Assembly (NCBI GenBank): GCA_963749145.1
Contig: CAVVLN010000004.1
Location: forward strand, 1,922,001-1,986,000
Reading direction: 5' to 3'
DNA from: JASHPR01 sp963749145
GTDB taxonomy: Bacteria; Actinomycetota; Actinomycetes; Streptosporangiales; Streptosporangiaceae
DNA length: 64,000 nt
The notes beneath the pieces are model-generated. The model made no database searches. It had not been told where the DNA came from and saw nothing but the letters and a program-made list of their open reading frames with translations. Each line of letters opens with the position of its first letter. Position 1 is the first letter of the stretch. Below are positions 63,020 to 64,000 of the stretch, one piece after another. A program made the position numbers and the translations under genes.

Positions 63020-64000
63020 TCGCCCGCCGCCGACGGCGACCCGACCGCGATCATCGCCTGCACGGCCCGGCGCGCCCGGCCCGCCACCGCCGGGTCGACC
63101 CGCACCTCCTCCACTCCGTCGCGCAGGCAGCGCAGCAGGTTGGCCGGGGTCGTCATCTTCATGTACCGGCACACGGCGTCGGGGTTGACCGGCTCCCAGC
63201 GCACCGCCGGGTTGGCCCGGCGCAACTGGTGCAGCATGCCGGTCTCGGTGGCCACCAGCACCGCCGGGGCGCGGGTGACGCGGGCGGCCTCGAGCATCCC
63301 CCCGGTCGACAGCACCCGCGTCCGGCCGGCCGGCAGGTCGCCCGTGCCCGCCTGCCACAGCGCCGCGGTGGAGCACCCGCACTCCGGATGGATGAACAGC
63401 TCGGCCTCGGCGTCCGCGGCCGCCTTGCGGCGCAGTTCGGCCGGGCTGATGCCCGCGTGCACGTGACACTCGCCGAGCCAGACGCGCAGGTTGGCCCGGC
63501 CGGTGACCCGCTGCACGTGAGCGCCGAGGAACTGGTCGGGCAGGAACAGGACCTCCCGGCCTTCCGGGATCGACTGCACGATCTGCGCCGCGTTGGCGGA
63601 GGTGCAGCACACGTCGGATTCGGCCTTCACCTCGGCGCTGGTGTTGACGTAGGCGACCACGGCCGCCGCGGGGTGCTCGGACTTCCACTCGCGCAGCTGT
63701 GCTGCGGTGATGCTGTCGGCCAGCGAGCAGCCGGCCCGCGCGTCCGGGATCAGCACCGTCCGGTCGGGAGCCAGGATCTTGGCCGTCTCCGCCATGAAGT
63801 ACACCCCGGCGAACACGATCGTGCCCGCCGTGCTGGCCGCCGCGAGGCGGGACAAGGCCAGCGAGTCGCCCACGTGGTCGGCGACGTCCTGGATCTGGGG
63901 GGCCTGGTAGTTGTGGGCCAGGATCACCGCGTCGCGCTGCCGGGCCAGCCGCCTGATCTGTGCCGCCCAGCCGGCCCAGCTGGCCTGGTCCTCGCCAGCG
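63016..64000 (-). CDS. nadA: Quinolinate synthase A, incomplete at the window edge
   Basis: The frame is open from 64000 to the stop at 63016. It contains the NadA motifs VILAHNYQAPQIQDVADHVGDSLALSRLAA, FAGVYFMAETAKILAPDRTVLIPD, GCSLADSI (cluster Cys), SDVCCTSANA (cluster Cys), FLPDQFLGAHVQRVTGR, WLGECHVHAGI, HPECGC (cluster Cys) and GTGDLPAGRTRVLSTGGMLEA-like end. It condenses iminoaspartate with dihydroxyacetone phosphate using a [4Fe-4S] cluster. The N-terminus lies beyond the right edge. It is the first of the three nad genes seen. Confidence 0.96.
   Translation of the reverse strand, partial: AGEDQASWAGWAAQIRRLARQRDAVILAHNYQAPQIQDVADHVGDSLALSRLAAASTAGTIVFAGVYFMAETAKILAPDRTVLIPDARAGCSLADSITAAQLREWKSEHPAAAVVAYVNTSAEVKAESDVCCTSANAAQIVQSIPEGREVLFLPDQFLGAHVQRVTGRANLRVWLGECHVHAGISPAELRRKAAADAEAELFIHPECGCSTAALWQAGTGDLPAGRTRVLSTGGMLEAARVTRAPAVLVATETGMLHQLRRANPAVRWEPVNPDAVCRYMKMTTPANLLRCLRDGVEEVRVDPAVAGRARRAVQAMIAVGSPSAAGE

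Noticed and set aside
1..64000. Insertion sequence or transposase, prophage, integrase or attachment site
   Set aside because: No transposase (DDE or serine/tyrosine recombinase) or phage structural motif was seen in any frame examined. Gene damage here looks like deletion and indel rather than insertion.

Overview
The window is a very GC-rich actinobacterial chromosome segment. It carries a WhiB protein, GAF-ANTAR proteins, SpoIIE phosphatases, an ECF42/YCII pair, SigF-type sigma factor, and many GTG starts and 4-bp ATGA/GTGA gene overlaps. The set of proteins (DUF6328, DUF6069, DUF1206, DUF3097, MEDS-ATPases, poly-HAMP kinase) fits a soil actinomycete of the Streptosporangiales/Catenulisporales type. 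The genus cannot be fixed from the sequence alone.

Layout. 0-7 kb: a deletion-fused ABC/FtsX remnant, small membrane proteins, an enolase-superfamily enzyme, an SDR stub, an orphan ECF sigma factor and a frameshifted metallo-beta-lactamase-fold gene. 7-17 kb: GH15 hydrolase, SDR, a MarR regulator divergent from a TDT-family exporter with two matching palindromic sites, an EF-Tu-domain-like protein, DUF488 plus zinc ribbon, DUF1206, an AI-2E transporter fragment, a flippase-like protein and a frameshifted repeat-bearing gene. 17-26 kb: regulatory genes, namely ECF42 plus YCII, a SigF-like sigma factor whose start lies in a 64-bp tandem duplication full of palindromes, MarR, STAS, two MEDS-ATPases and GAF-ANTAR. 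26-32 kb: gene scars, a frameshifted glycosyltransferase, CDF exporter, AI-2E transporter, amidase and methyltransferase. 32-36 kb: an ECF sigma / membrane protein / lipoprotein operon preceded by a decayed duplicate of itself. 36-43 kb: arginase-family enzyme, ABC-2 exporter divergent from a histidine kinase/response regulator, a two-part secreted protein and NUDIX. 43-55 kb: a second partner-switching block (STAS, two SpoIIE phosphatases, GAF-ANTAR, 1261-residue poly-HAMP hybrid kinase, STAS, MEDS-ATPase). 55-64 kb: WhiB, a candidate short RNA or attenuator, GT4, DUF1275, dispanin-like protein, lipoprotein, DUF3097, and the nadA-nadB-nadC operon running off the right edge.

How the genes work together. 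About a third of the genes look like a stress-signalling network: three STAS antagonists, three MEDS-ATPase kinases, two SpoIIE phosphatases, one SigF-type sigma factor, three ECF sigma factors, two GAF-ANTAR proteins and a large soluble hybrid kinase. Some members are visibly degenerate: one STAS lacks the phosphorylatable Ser/Thr and its coupled ATPase lacks the N-box Asn.

Two patterns cut across the window. (1) Many genes are broken. Some are hybrids of unrelated gene ends (ABC/FtsX, LLM/Clp_N, cupin/PaaI, SDR/unknown), which look like deletion scars. Others carry single-base frameshifts (MBL, MEDS, GT4, histidine kinase, NadB). The frameshift in nadB, a biosynthetic gene in an intact operon, means some indels may be sequence errors and should be checked with reads. 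(2) Short tandem repeats (15, 21, 23, 24 and about 44 bp) sit at gene ends and linkers, several of them containing the stop codon.
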